64,000 bases of DNA from Halomonas salipaludis. Lineage in GTDB: Bacteria > Pseudomonadota > Gammaproteobacteria > Pseudomonadales > Halomonadaceae. The position numbers were made by a program, and so were the translations under genes. The stretch is from positions 1-64,000 of the forward strand of contig NZ_NSKB01000004.1 of the NCBI RefSeq assembly GCF_002286975.1, given 5' to 3'. The notes below the pieces were generated by a model. The model did not search any database, had not been told where the DNA came from, and was given only the letters and a program-made list of their open reading frames with translations. The stretch's first letter is position 1; every line of letters starts with the position of its first letter. Below are positions 29,298 to 36,747 of the stretch, piece after piece.

Positions 29298-29369
29298 CCT
29301 CAACGCCTGCGTAATGGGACGGCTTGGAGCGCCAGCGAAAAACCGGTCCCATTGACGCAATGGTTAGAT
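29298..29369 (-). repeat. attC site of the PD-(D/E)XK cassette
   Basis: On the minus strand the site opens with ATCTAAC 2 nt after the stop codon and closes with GCGTTGAGG. The arms TGCGTCAATGGGAC and GTCCCATTACGCA are complementary except for one extra base, the extrahelical base typical of attC. Length 72 nt. Confidence 0.85.
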
Positions 29370-29370
29370 T

Positions 29371-30831
29371 TCACCTTGCATTTGACCCAGACGGCTTGTT
29401 GGTCGCTTGCGCATCTATCAGAACCAATTCTTTACCTTCTTTGAGCTCTAACTCTTCCATTATTTTCTGAACCCGAAATAACTCGCTGTCGCTAAAATAC
29501 AAAATCACTTTAATGGATTTCTTCGTTTGATTTGCTGCTTTATAAACTTCAACCTGCTTTGCCAGATTCTGCTTCAGCTTGGAATTGCTAGCCAGCTTGA
29601 ACTCTACAATGGTGCTATCTTTCGACCCTCTGGATATCTTATAGTCGACCGGACCACGACCATTATTGACTTCAGCATTAACATCGTCTTGTGAAGCGTA
29701 CCAGGTCAATCGAAACATAAGTTGAAGGTCCGACTCACGCTTGATTGGTTGGCCATTAGAATAAAAAATTCGGTAGCCATCATTATTTTCAATGACTTGC
29801 TTTAAAAACAGAACGCGACTGTACGCTTCATCATGTGTGTCGTCAAAAGTCTCGTAAAAACTGCTTTCATCCTTTAAGTTCTCAATTAAGATAGCCACTT
29901 GACGTATGAAAACCGTCTCTATTTCTTGGACCTTTTGTTCACTCAATGCGACAGCTTGATCACCTGTGTCTTCCTTGAGCCGGATGTAGCGGTCAATTAA
30001 CTCAGGGAAATTCCTTAATGTCTTAGCTATTGCCTCATTGATTTCACGCTGCTTCGCTTCTTCTGGAACGCGGCGAAGAAAATATTCGTTTACTTGGTCT
30101 CTCAACTCTACGTTGGGGATAGCCGCGACAATGTCATCAAAGTCACCAATTATGTCATGCTTGTTAATCCATGCTTCATCCTTGGTAAGGATGTCTTTTG
30201 GTGTCAACAATACATAATCACCATCTATGTAAGGTAGCGTATATTTTTTTGACGTCCAACGGCGAGTTTTATAATTAAACTCCGCGTGCGGGACCATAAC
30301 TGACTTAGTTCGAGACGAGTCGATATATTTTTGAGCAAAATCTTGCGTGTACTCGCACAAGTACGACTTTATAAGATTGGTAGTGAAGTCACTTATGCTA
30401 TCTTTTCCAACACCCTCCTTAATAAGGCATAGTTTCTCTAAGTGACTGCTTTTCGTTATCTTCTCTGAACCAAAATCATTGAATATGTTGCTAAGGTTTT
30501 CATTTAGCGCGTTTGCAAAGTCCGGCCCTAGGCCAGACCCACCATTTCCCACTTTGCTGAAACCTAACCAATTCTGTTTTACTTCAGGAAATAGGAACCA
30601 GTGCCGGACCAATCCTTTAGAGATCGTCCCAGCCTCTGACATATCACGGAGAAATCCAATATATTTTATGATTTCATCATGCAAATGCTGATATTCCGAC
30701 TTATCGCTATTAAAGAGCAAAAACGGATCTATAAATACAGGCAGGTCATTAATCAAGGAGACATTAAACGCACCACACTCTTCGAGGTCGTCCTTTGAAA
30801 CAGAAAAATAGTCCGAAAAATAGACGTTCAT
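29371..30831 (-). CDS. Cassette protein with C-terminal PD-(D/E)XK nuclease-like domain
   Basis: A 486-aa protein I do not recognise by name. The N-terminus (MNVYFSDYFSVSKDDLEECG, then FNVSLINDLPVFIDPFLL) looks like a dedicated conserved domain. The C-terminus has the pattern of a PD-(D/E)XK nuclease: GPVDY (Asp396), then TIVEFKLA (Glu410, Lys412) and an alpha-helix with Gln426 (NLAKQVEVY). This suggests DNA cleavage, possibly in phage defence; that is an inference. The ATG at 30831 follows AAGGAGA and lies just downstream of the preceding attC. It is much more AT-rich than the chromosome. Confidence 0.6.
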   Translation of the reverse strand: MNVYFSDYFSVSKDDLEECGAFNVSLINDLPVFIDPFLLFNSDKSEYQHLHDEIIKYIGFLRDMSEAGTISKGLVRHWFLFPEVKQNWLGFSKVGNGGSGLGPDFANALNENLSNIFNDFGSEKITKSSHLEKLCLIKEGVGKDSISDFTTNLIKSYLCEYTQDFAQKYIDSSRTKSVMVPHAEFNYKTRRWTSKKYTLPYIDGDYVLLTPKDILTKDEAWINKHDIIGDFDDIVAAIPNVELRDQVNEYFLRRVPEEAKQREINEAIAKTLRNFPELIDRYIRLKEDTGDQAVALSEQKVQEIETVFIRQVAILIENLKDESSFYETFDDTHDEAYSRVLFLKQVIENNDGYRIFYSNGQPIKRESDLQLMFRLTWYASQDDVNAEVNNGRGPVDYKISRGSKDSTIVEFKLASNSKLKQNLAKQVEVYKAANQTKKSIKVILYFSDSELFRVQKIMEELELKEGKELVLIDAQATNKPSGSNAR

Positions 30832-30847
30832 TCAAATCTCCTTGCAA

Positions 30848-30919
30848 ATCTAACGCCCTGCTCACCGGAATTTTAGGAGCGAAGCGAGTTAAATCTCCGC
30901 GTGCAGTGACTTGTTAGCA
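30848..30919 (-). repeat. attC site of the 588-aa cassette
   Basis: On the minus strand the site runs from TGCTAACAAGTCACTGCACG to GAGCAGGGCGTTAGAT, about 72 nt. It lies between the TGA of the 588-aa gene and the ribosome binding site of the next gene. The outer core sites CTAAC and GTTAG are intact. The first part, CTAACAAGTC, is shared with the attC at 34174-34257. Confidence 0.8.
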
Positions 30920-30922
30920 TTA

Positions 30923-32689
30923 TCAATCTGCACAGTATATTATTGGTATCGCATTCATATCTCTAACAGCATGAGCAAATGATGAAATAATCCAGAGCAA
31001 TTGAATAATGTGTCCCGGCACTGATTCACCACGCTGTATCTTAGAAAATTCAGTTGTCACAGAAGATTTTGATATAAAAGAACAGCTTAGAATACATTTC
31101 CTGTGAAGTTTGTAATCTTTTAACAATCCCTCTAGATAGCCTTCGGCTTGCGCTGGGTCGCCTTTCCTAATTCTATCAACACTAGTATTGCAGCCACTAT
31201 TTGTGTATGTATCCGAGAACTTACCATTGATTCTTTCGAGCATCTGCTCTTTAGTAAAATACATATTTCCCAGATTTTTTATTCCTTGACCAACTACATC
31301 ATGAAGGTTGCTTGCTGAAGTGCTAGTACTGCCATGCTTAGAATGGATGAAGCTTATATTGGATTCGGCACGATTTAATGTAATGTGATCAGCCCATTCA
31401 ATACCCAAATCATCACAAAATATATAATCGTCGTTTTGATGTAAGCTCTCAACCACACCAAACATTGAGTCAACCTCAAACGTCGTACTTGTATTATTAA
31501 AACTACCTTTTTCAGAAGTTACTGCAGGCATTTCAACTTTAGGATGCATTATCTCTAAGATACTATTTATCTCAGAAATTCCTGATGAGTCTTGGAAGCA
31601 TGCGCCCATAAAGTACATGTATTTAGGATCAGTGAATGTGACGCTATAGTAACCATTTTTTACGATAAATTTTTGTAAGGTTACTTCCTTTCCGTTTTCG
31701 ATTACTCGAAACTTTGTCAAAGCCTTTGATGTCAATGTTAAGCTTTTTTCATTCTTTCTAAGGCGCGTACAATTTTCTCTTCCAATAACCTTACACTCTG
31801 AGTCAAGCTCATATACTCTTTCAAGGCCTGCAAAAAGCTTGCTCTTAATCCGAGAAGAAACAACTACATTTACACCTCTAGCTGTCTTATATTTTAAAGT
31901 CAGTCCGTCCCGTTCAATCCTTTCCTGTAACGGAGTACTTTCCACTAGAATTGCATTAGGTTCACATGCGTTTAGAACATCGCTTAATTCTACTTTCTTA
32001 GCAAAAGAATCTAGGAAGTTATTATCGTTCGAAGGGTTTTCAATAAGCTCAACTTGCTCCTTCACCCAACCAGCTATCTCATCGAGGGATTTTCTTTGAG
32101 AAGACTCAACTAATCGCCCAGTTCCAGAAACTGTTTTTGTGATAGGGCCTTGACGTAACTTTAAATAAAATGGAATTGACCTTCCTGCAGCGTGAGTCGA
32201 AAGAAGTCCCTTTAAATCTGCAGCTTCATAAGACCTTGCTCTCATTGCCCTATCTGAAATTGTCATATTTCTTAAGGCAATTTTTTGAAACTCAACATCG
32301 TTATCGCCAAATGTGCTTGTCAAATCTCTACTATCAACAAGTGCGAAATGTTCTTTTAATAACTCGGATATATTTGCACAACTTTTCTTAAGAATTGCCA
32401 AATAATTCCGATATTCGATCAATATAATAAAAGCGTACACCCTATCTTCGAGCTCTTCGTCAATAAAATATACAGGTCTAACAGACGGGAATACTCTAAC
32501 TGAGCATTTATATTCTAAGTCTGATTCATCAACTCTCTTATCAGCTCTGAAAAGGTCAACAACAAACTGAGCGCCCGTATCCATATTGTCGACTGCAGCA
32601 ACGAGAATATCATTTATGATTGAATCATCAATGGCGTTTTTTGGTATATAGAATTGTGCATTTTTTGTGAGTTCTAGTCTTTCAGGCAT
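30923..32689 (-). CDS. Large cassette protein of unknown function (DUF6119/TIGR04141-like?)
   Basis: A 588-aa protein without signal peptide or membrane segments. I do not recognise it with confidence. The region around residues 425-480 (IFCDDLGIEWADHITLN, then ISFIHSKHG, His449-x-Lys451, then SASNLHDVVGQGIKNL) resembles in layout the C-terminal motif of the sporadically distributed DUF6119/TIGR04141 proteins. The H-x-K followed by S-x-S-N also faintly recalls phospholipase D-type motifs; this is speculative. The ATG at 32689 has an excellent site, AAGGAGG. The sequence is AT-rich and was clearly acquired. Confidence 0.5.
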   Translation of the reverse strand: MPERLELTKNAQFYIPKNAIDDSIINDILVAAVDNMDTGAQFVVDLFRADKRVDESDLEYKCSVRVFPSVRPVYFIDEELEDRVYAFIILIEYRNYLAILKKSCANISELLKEHFALVDSRDLTSTFGDNDVEFQKIALRNMTISDRAMRARSYEAADLKGLLSTHAAGRSIPFYLKLRQGPITKTVSGTGRLVESSQRKSLDEIAGWVKEQVELIENPSNDNNFLDSFAKKVELSDVLNACEPNAILVESTPLQERIERDGLTLKYKTARGVNVVVSSRIKSKLFAGLERVYELDSECKVIGRENCTRLRKNEKSLTLTSKALTKFRVIENGKEVTLQKFIVKNGYYSVTFTDPKYMYFMGACFQDSSGISEINSILEIMHPKVEMPAVTSEKGSFNNTSTTFEVDSMFGVVESLHQNDDYIFCDDLGIEWADHITLNRAESNISFIHSKHGSTSTSASNLHDVVGQGIKNLGNMYFTKEQMLERINGKFSDTYTNSGCNTSVDRIRKGDPAQAEGYLEGLLKDYKLHRKCILSCSFISKSSVTTEFSKIQRGESVPGHIIQLLWIISSFAHAVRDMNAIPIIYCAD

Positions 32690-32708
32690 GCTCAGTACCT
32701 CCTTGTAG

Positions 32709-32765
32709 TGCTAACGTTCAAAACAGCGACGCGTTTACGCGTCCGACTGCTTTTTCTTGTTAGAT
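32709..32765 (-). repeat. attC site of the SEC-C/TPR cassette
   Basis: A compact 57-nt attC, from ATCTAAC to GTTAGCA on the minus strand. The inner arms CAGTCGGACGCG and CGCGTCGCTG pair apart from extrahelical bases, around a TAAA loop. The site overlaps the last codons of the SEC-C/TPR gene, whose TAA lies in the loop. Confidence 0.88.
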
Positions 32766-34150
32766 TCCGACAAATCGTCTACTATCTTGTTAATATTTAC
32801 ACCCAGCCCAGCAATATTTGGCTGTAAAATTAAGTACCTAGCTGTAAATCCGAACAGTTTTTTTAACGTGCTCAATAAATTGCTTTTTACTTCTAGCTCA
32901 CCGGTTTTATATAGTAATGATATTTCTGAAACCAGCTTTGATTTTTGTTTTTCGAAAACTGGAGCTAACACAGTGGTTTCATTCAAGTAACCCAAAAATT
33001 TCTCGATCATGTCTTTTTGTTTAAATGCTATACCAATAGCAGCATAGGTAAATATATAATCCAACTTCTCTGATTCAGATAATCCAGAAAGATTATCCTC
33101 TACTTCCCTGATTGTGTAGATTGCATCCTCATAATTTAGCTCAATCTGCGCTTGAGACAGGAAGACCTTTACTATTTCTGAGTTCTGGATTGATAACGAC
33201 TTTCTGTATTGCTCAATAGCCTCTTCAAACTTCTTAATGTGAAATAGAGACTTTCCAATTTCAAAATGGATATCAGCTATGCCTGAATCTGTCCATGAAT
33301 GACTTTCTAGAAGGGATTCAAACTCTTGAATTGACTTCACCTTTAACTTGGCAGAATACTGTAAATCCGCAAGTAAACTTATTGCCCGCGCATGCTGCAT
33401 GCGCCCATATGAGTTATCATTACTCCAATCGGTCAATTCATAATCATTTATAGCTTGCTCAATTAATTTCTCAGATTCTGGCTCATCTCCTATGCAAAGA
33501 TATTTTATAGCCTTGACTACAGTATATTGTAGTTTTTCTGAAGGCTTTTCGATTAGAGAAATAAGCCTGTCTAGGATATCAAGATTTCTTTTAAACGGAA
33601 GGTCGTCAGAGCAAAAATGAAGATATAACTGGATAATGTCAGCATCATTCTCTTCATCTAAAGGCATTAATTTTTTTACTTCCCTTTTCCCTACTTTTTC
33701 AGACCAATTATCACCTAGCGAAGCTATTACTTGAAAATACGTAATTTTTCTTTGCCAGCGCACATCAGAAACATTACCCCTTAATCTTTCTAAGTCGTAT
33801 TCAAACGATTGATAGTCATTTAAACCTCGATAACAATCGAGCAAGGATTCCGTCAATTCGGAGAGAGAGTTAATATCAATATCTAAAAGCCACATTACAC
33901 CTTCATTCTTACTGGCAATATAAGGGGCAGTATTTGTCTTATGTAGAATTGTGTAATTGGTGATTCCGTGCCTTACGTATTTGAGTGCAGATCGATAATC
34001 TTTCTTAATCATCAAATCTCTAGCGGAGTCGATCATTTTCCCACACGCAACATCGTTTTCGCCGAAACAACAACGTTTGAATTTCAACCCTGATCCACAC
34101 AGGCATTGAGAATTTAATGCAGGTTTATATCTAACATGCCTCACTGGCAT
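32735..34150 (-). CDS. Cassette protein: SEC-C zinc motif plus TPR-like repeats
   Basis: A 471-aa protein with an N-terminal SEC-C type metal-binding motif (QCLCGSGLKFKRCC; Cys16, 18, 27 and 28). A long alpha-helical region follows. Several helical pairs look like tetratricopeptide repeats, most clearly ADIHFEIGKSLFHIKKFEEA then IEQYRKSLSIQ (about residues 300-330). SEC-C motifs occur in SecA and in many proteins of mobile or defence regions. The function is unknown; the TPR region points to protein-protein interaction. The last residues (NKKKQSDA) are encoded inside the attC site. The ATG at 34150 follows GGAGAG. Confidence 0.65.
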   Translation of the reverse strand: MPVRHVRYKPALNSQCLCGSGLKFKRCCFGENDVACGKMIDSARDLMIKKDYRSALKYVRHGITNYTILHKTNTAPYIASKNEGVMWLLDIDINSLSELTESLLDCYRGLNDYQSFEYDLERLRGNVSDVRWQRKITYFQVIASLGDNWSEKVGKREVKKLMPLDEENDADIIQLYLHFCSDDLPFKRNLDILDRLISLIEKPSEKLQYTVVKAIKYLCIGDEPESEKLIEQAINDYELTDWSNDNSYGRMQHARAISLLADLQYSAKLKVKSIQEFESLLESHSWTDSGIADIHFEIGKSLFHIKKFEEAIEQYRKSLSIQNSEIVKVFLSQAQIELNYEDAIYTIREVEDNLSGLSESEKLDYIFTYAAIGIAFKQKDMIEKFLGYLNETTVLAPVFEKQKSKLVSEISLLYKTGELEVKSNLLSTLKKLFGFTARYLILQPNIAGLGVNINKIVDDLSESNKKKQSDA

Positions 34151-34173
34151 AGCTCTCCGTTGAATCTAACGTA

Positions 34174-34257
34174 AAGCTGAGCGGCGGGCTTGGAGCGGAA
34201 AGCCCATCCGGCGTAGGCCCGGCCAGGGCCGGAGCGTACTCGAGCGACTTGTTAGGC
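34174..34257 (-). repeat. attC site of the GNAT cassette
   Basis: An 84-nt site on the minus strand, from GCCTAACAAGTCGCTCGAG to CTTTACGTTAGAT, with core sites GCCTAAC and GTTAGAT. The TAA stop codon of the GNAT gene is part of the first core site, a common arrangement in cassettes. Confidence 0.82.
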
Positions 34258-34743
34258 CTGCTTGAGATGGAGCACCAGATTGTATTCGCCGCTCTCGGAC
34301 GCATACGGATTACCCTCTCTAACGAAACCAAACTCTTCCAAGAGCGGCATTATTGGATCGTTACGCTCTCTACTTGTAGCAAACACGTTGCGGTTTGGCT
34401 CGTCTTGAAACAATGCGGCTACAAGCTTGCGAGCCAATCCCTTACGGCGATGCCCCTCAGCAACGAAAATCCAACCTAGCTCCGCCTCCCAGCTATTCGC
34501 GTCCTCGAATGATCGCGATTTGAGAAAGACTGACCTGTGATAGCCCTCGTTCGGTCTTTTTAGCGCCGCAACAGCAACGGGTTCTGACCCATCTAGCGCC
34601 CAAGCCAACCGAAACGAACGGTTAATTCGGCCGGTAAGGCCTGCTGGAGTTACTTCCCCCCCACACAGGACTAGCCTCTCGAACTGGTGAAGCTGCTCAG
34701 ATGTGCAAGAGCTTGGTGTTTGAGTCTCGATCTTATAGGTCAT
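34252..34743 (-). CDS. GNAT-family N-acetyltransferase (cassette gene)
   Basis: A 163-aa acetyltransferase. The acetyl-CoA binding motif A is visible (LGWIFVAEGHRRKGLARKLVAAL), followed by NVFATSRERNDPIMPLLEEFGF. GNAT genes are frequent integron cargo and may modify small molecules or proteins; the target is unknown. The ATG at 34743 has no clear ribosome binding site. The gene is less AT-rich than the other three cassettes. It is the first cassette in transcription order. Confidence 0.8.
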   Translation of the reverse strand: MTYKIETQTPSSCTSEQLHQFERLVLCGGEVTPAGLTGRINRSFRLAWALDGSEPVAVAALKRPNEGYHRSVFLKSRSFEDANSWEAELGWIFVAEGHRRKGLARKLVAALFQDEPNRNVFATSRERNDPIMPLLEEFGFVREGNPYASESGEYNLVLHLKQA

Positions 34744-35076
34744 CGTAATACGGCCTAATACCGATGAACGTGCCTGGCTGCTTTTGCTGAGATGGTTGCT
34801 GGCCGCGCCCCATCGCGACTAAAGTCGCTCCTACACGTGCTTGGGTGGAGACACAGCTGGAAGGGTATTGAGCGGCAGCGCGAGCAGGATGCCAACGGCT
34901 GAGCTGCTGATTAACGGCAGTGCTTGGCATATTCCCTACCCTCGCTGCGGCGGCTTGTATATTTGCACTGCCTTACACTGTAGTCGCTCATTCGCGACAT
35001 CGCCCGCATGGGTAATAAACCTGCTGTAAACGCACCTACCCTTTCGTATGGTCTAGCGGGATGGAAGTTGCGACGA
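34744..35076. other. Intergenic region with a REP-like palindrome
   Basis: No gene is recognised. TCGCGACTAAAGTCGCTCC at 34813-34831 contains the palindrome GCGACTAAAGTCGC and resembles the short REP-type elements common in Pseudomonas-like genomes. The stretch is the junction between chromosomal sequence and the cassette array, where an attI site or integrase gene would be expected; neither is visible. Confidence 0.5.
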
Positions 35077-35535
35077 TTACTGCCAGAGATGCCGATAGCG
35101 CTGCCACCACGCCATTGCCAGCCGGCGGTTGGCGGGGTTGGTGTCTTCACTCAGCACCGTGCCGAGGCGCAGGAAGACGCCGCCTGTCTCGGCCTGCAAG
35201 GTGGGGTCCTGGGAGGCCAGCATCATGGCGTAGAGTGCCAGCATCAGCTCGTAGTCGTCGTCACTATCAAGCCGCGCGACCAGCGCCGGGATGGCCGGCT
35301 TGCCTATTTCGCCGAGCGCTTCGGCAGCGGTGTACCAGGGCCGGGGGTTGTCGGCATCGCCGTAGGTCTCGACATAATCGCGATCCGGCAGTCTTGCGAT
35401 GTAGTAGGCAACTGCCGCGGTCTGCTCGGTAGGCGGTTCGGCCCCATTCGATACCGGCCGTGGCTCGCTACTGGCGCAGCCTGCCACCAGCCACGCCATC
35501 ACGATAATGAAGATGGCATTCGTCAGGGCCGGCAT
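35077..35535 (-). CDS. Putative lipoprotein with HEAT-like repeat
   Basis: A 152-aa protein with a lipoprotein signal peptide (MPALTNAIFIIVMAWLVAGC, lipidated Cys20). The mature part has a helical stretch (YTAAEALGEIGKPAIPALVA, then LDSDDDYELMLALYAMMLA) typical of HEAT/PBS-lyase repeats. The ATG at 35535 was chosen for the signal peptide; the gene start overlaps the end of the HAD gene by 13 nt. The function is unknown. Confidence 0.65.
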   Translation of the reverse strand: MPALTNAIFIIVMAWLVAGCASSEPRPVSNGAEPPTEQTAAVAYYIARLPDRDYVETYGDADNPRPWYTAAEALGEIGKPAIPALVARLDSDDDYELMLALYAMMLASQDPTLQAETGGVFLRLGTVLSEDTNPANRRLAMAWWQRYRHLWQ

Positions 35536-36197
35536 AGGCGGTACTCGCTCATTACCCACTCGATAGCGGCATCTAGGGTCTCGAATATGCCTACAGCACG
35601 AGAGAAGTCATGATGCGTCGACATCGCCGTGGGTACGGCGAGACAGGTAATACCGGCAGCAGTAGCGGCAGCCACGCCGTGCTCTGTATCCTCCACCGCA
35701 ACGCACTGCTCCGCCGGCAACCCCAGGCGTTGCAGCGCAAGTTGGTAGCAGTCCGGCGCGGGCTTGCTAAGCAAGACATCGTCGCCACTTACCACGTCGT
35801 CGATATGGTCACTCAGGGCATACGATTTCAGCGTCATATCCACCCCGGCTCGGCCTGCCCCGGTCACGATGGCGGTTTGCAATCCCGCAGCGCGACTCCC
35901 AGTGACAGCGTCATAGGCCCCAGCCCTTAACGGAAACGCCCGCTGCGCAAGAAAGTCTCGGTTCAACGCCTCCTTGGCTGCGACGAGCTGGCCGGCTGAC
36001 ACCGGCATCGCAAAGCGGGCCACCATGTCCGAGGCGTTGGCCGAGGTAGGAATGCCGGCATAGTGAAGCTGGTAGCAAGCCTGGGTCAGCTGAACGCCAT
36101 ACTCCCCGAGGATGGTTTCCCACATCTCGAAGTGGGTCATTTCGGAATCCACGAGGGTGCCGTCGTGATCGAACAATATGCCCCTTAGCGACGCCAT
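35523..36197 (-). CDS. HAD-superfamily hydrolase (phosphoglycolate phosphatase/beta-PGM-like)
   Basis: A 224-aa haloacid dehalogenase-type phosphatase. Motif I is ILFDHDGTLVDSE, motif II IVTGAGRAG, motif III Lys in SGDDVLLSKPAPDCYQLA and motif IV VAVEDTEHGVAAATAAG. The cap domain is of the alpha-helical C1 type. The substrate is likely a small phosphorylated metabolite. Start codons GTG 36200 and ATG 36197 are both possible; ATG has AAGGAG at 8 nt. Confidence 0.85.
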   Translation of the reverse strand: MASLRGILFDHDGTLVDSEMTHFEMWETILGEYGVQLTQACYQLHYAGIPTSANASDMVARFAMPVSAGQLVAAKEALNRDFLAQRAFPLRAGAYDAVTGSRAAGLQTAIVTGAGRAGVDMTLKSYALSDHIDDVVSGDDVLLSKPAPDCYQLALQRLGLPAEQCVAVEDTEHGVAAATAAGITCLAVPTAMSTHHDFSRAVGIFETLDAAIEWVMSEYRLCRP

Positions 36198-36363
36198 CAC
36201 ACCATCTCCTTGCTAGGCTTTTAACCAAAAGTGTCTGCGCAACACCATCATAAGCCAGCTACACGCTCGAGGTGCCTTCAGTGCATGTTGACGGTGCCAT
36301 CGTGCCTATTACCGACTCAGCTCACTGCAGCACGGTTGGCAAAATGTGGTAAATAAACCCTCG

Positions 36364-36633
36364 CTAACGTACTCCGCCTGCGGCATCACCGTCGCGCGGT
36401 TTATTAGCAGCTTCTGCCTGGAGACGCTCGACCAGCCAGACCTTGATGATAGATTGCCGAGTGACACCGATACGGGCTGCCTCACGATCCAGCGACTCCA
36501 CTACCCAGGCCGGAAAGTCGACATTGATGCGCTTCTGGTCCTGGTTAATGCGACGCGCGGACGACAAGTCCAGATCATCGGTGATGTCTTCGTCACTTTG
36601 ATCAAATTTATCGTCGAAATCTTTAGCTTTCAT
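36364..36633 (-). CDS. BrnA/CopG-type antitoxin without a visible toxin
   Basis: An 89-aa antitoxin-like protein: MKAKDFDDKFDQSDEDITDD, then NQDQKRINVDFPAWVVESLDREAARIGVTRQSIIKVWLVERL, a ribbon-helix-helix. The N-terminal KAKDFDDKFD and the RHH are typical of BrnA/CopG antitoxins. The usual partner (BrnT) would lie directly upstream; only a 20-codon open frame ending GGDEAELYES is seen there, so the toxin seems lost or replaced. The ATG at 36633 follows GAGG. Confidence 0.75.
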   Translation of the reverse strand: MKAKDFDDKFDQSDEDITDDLDLSSARRINQDQKRINVDFPAWVVESLDREAARIGVTRQSIIKVWLVERLQAEAANKPRDGDAAGGVR

Positions 36634-36747
36634 ATAGCTCTGCCTCATCGCCACCATGAGTATAAAGTATGCCTTTTTTACTCACCCAACCAGGCGGCTT
36701 GGCATGGAAAAGGCCTGCACTCAATGGTGGGTTCGTGTCTGCACGGT

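Larger units (their letters stand above)
29298..34760 (-). mobile_element. Integron gene-cassette array without integrase (CALIN)
   Basis: Four genes in the same orientation are each followed by a different attC-type recombination site (29298-29369, 30848-30919, 32709-32765, 34174-34257). Stop codons lie at or inside the attC sites, and ribosome binding sites for the next gene start just after them. These are the hallmarks of integron cassettes. The three large cassettes are strongly AT-rich against a GC-rich chromosome. No integron integrase gene lies in the window. The upstream boundary is uncertain; a GTTAGGC-like remnant (ATTAGGC on the minus strand, 34753-34759) precedes the first gene. 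Confidence 0.82.

Noticed and set aside
29298-34257. Inverted repeats between the cassette genes read as ordinary terminators
   Set aside because: They have attC core ends (CTAAC/GTTAG), extrahelical bases and no U-tracts, and they overlap stop codons, so attC is the better explanation.
34960-35060. CTGCTGTAAACGCACCTACC near 35030 as a sixth copy of the structured repeat
   Set aside because: Only a short part of the core is similar, and I see no paired arms or inner hairpin.
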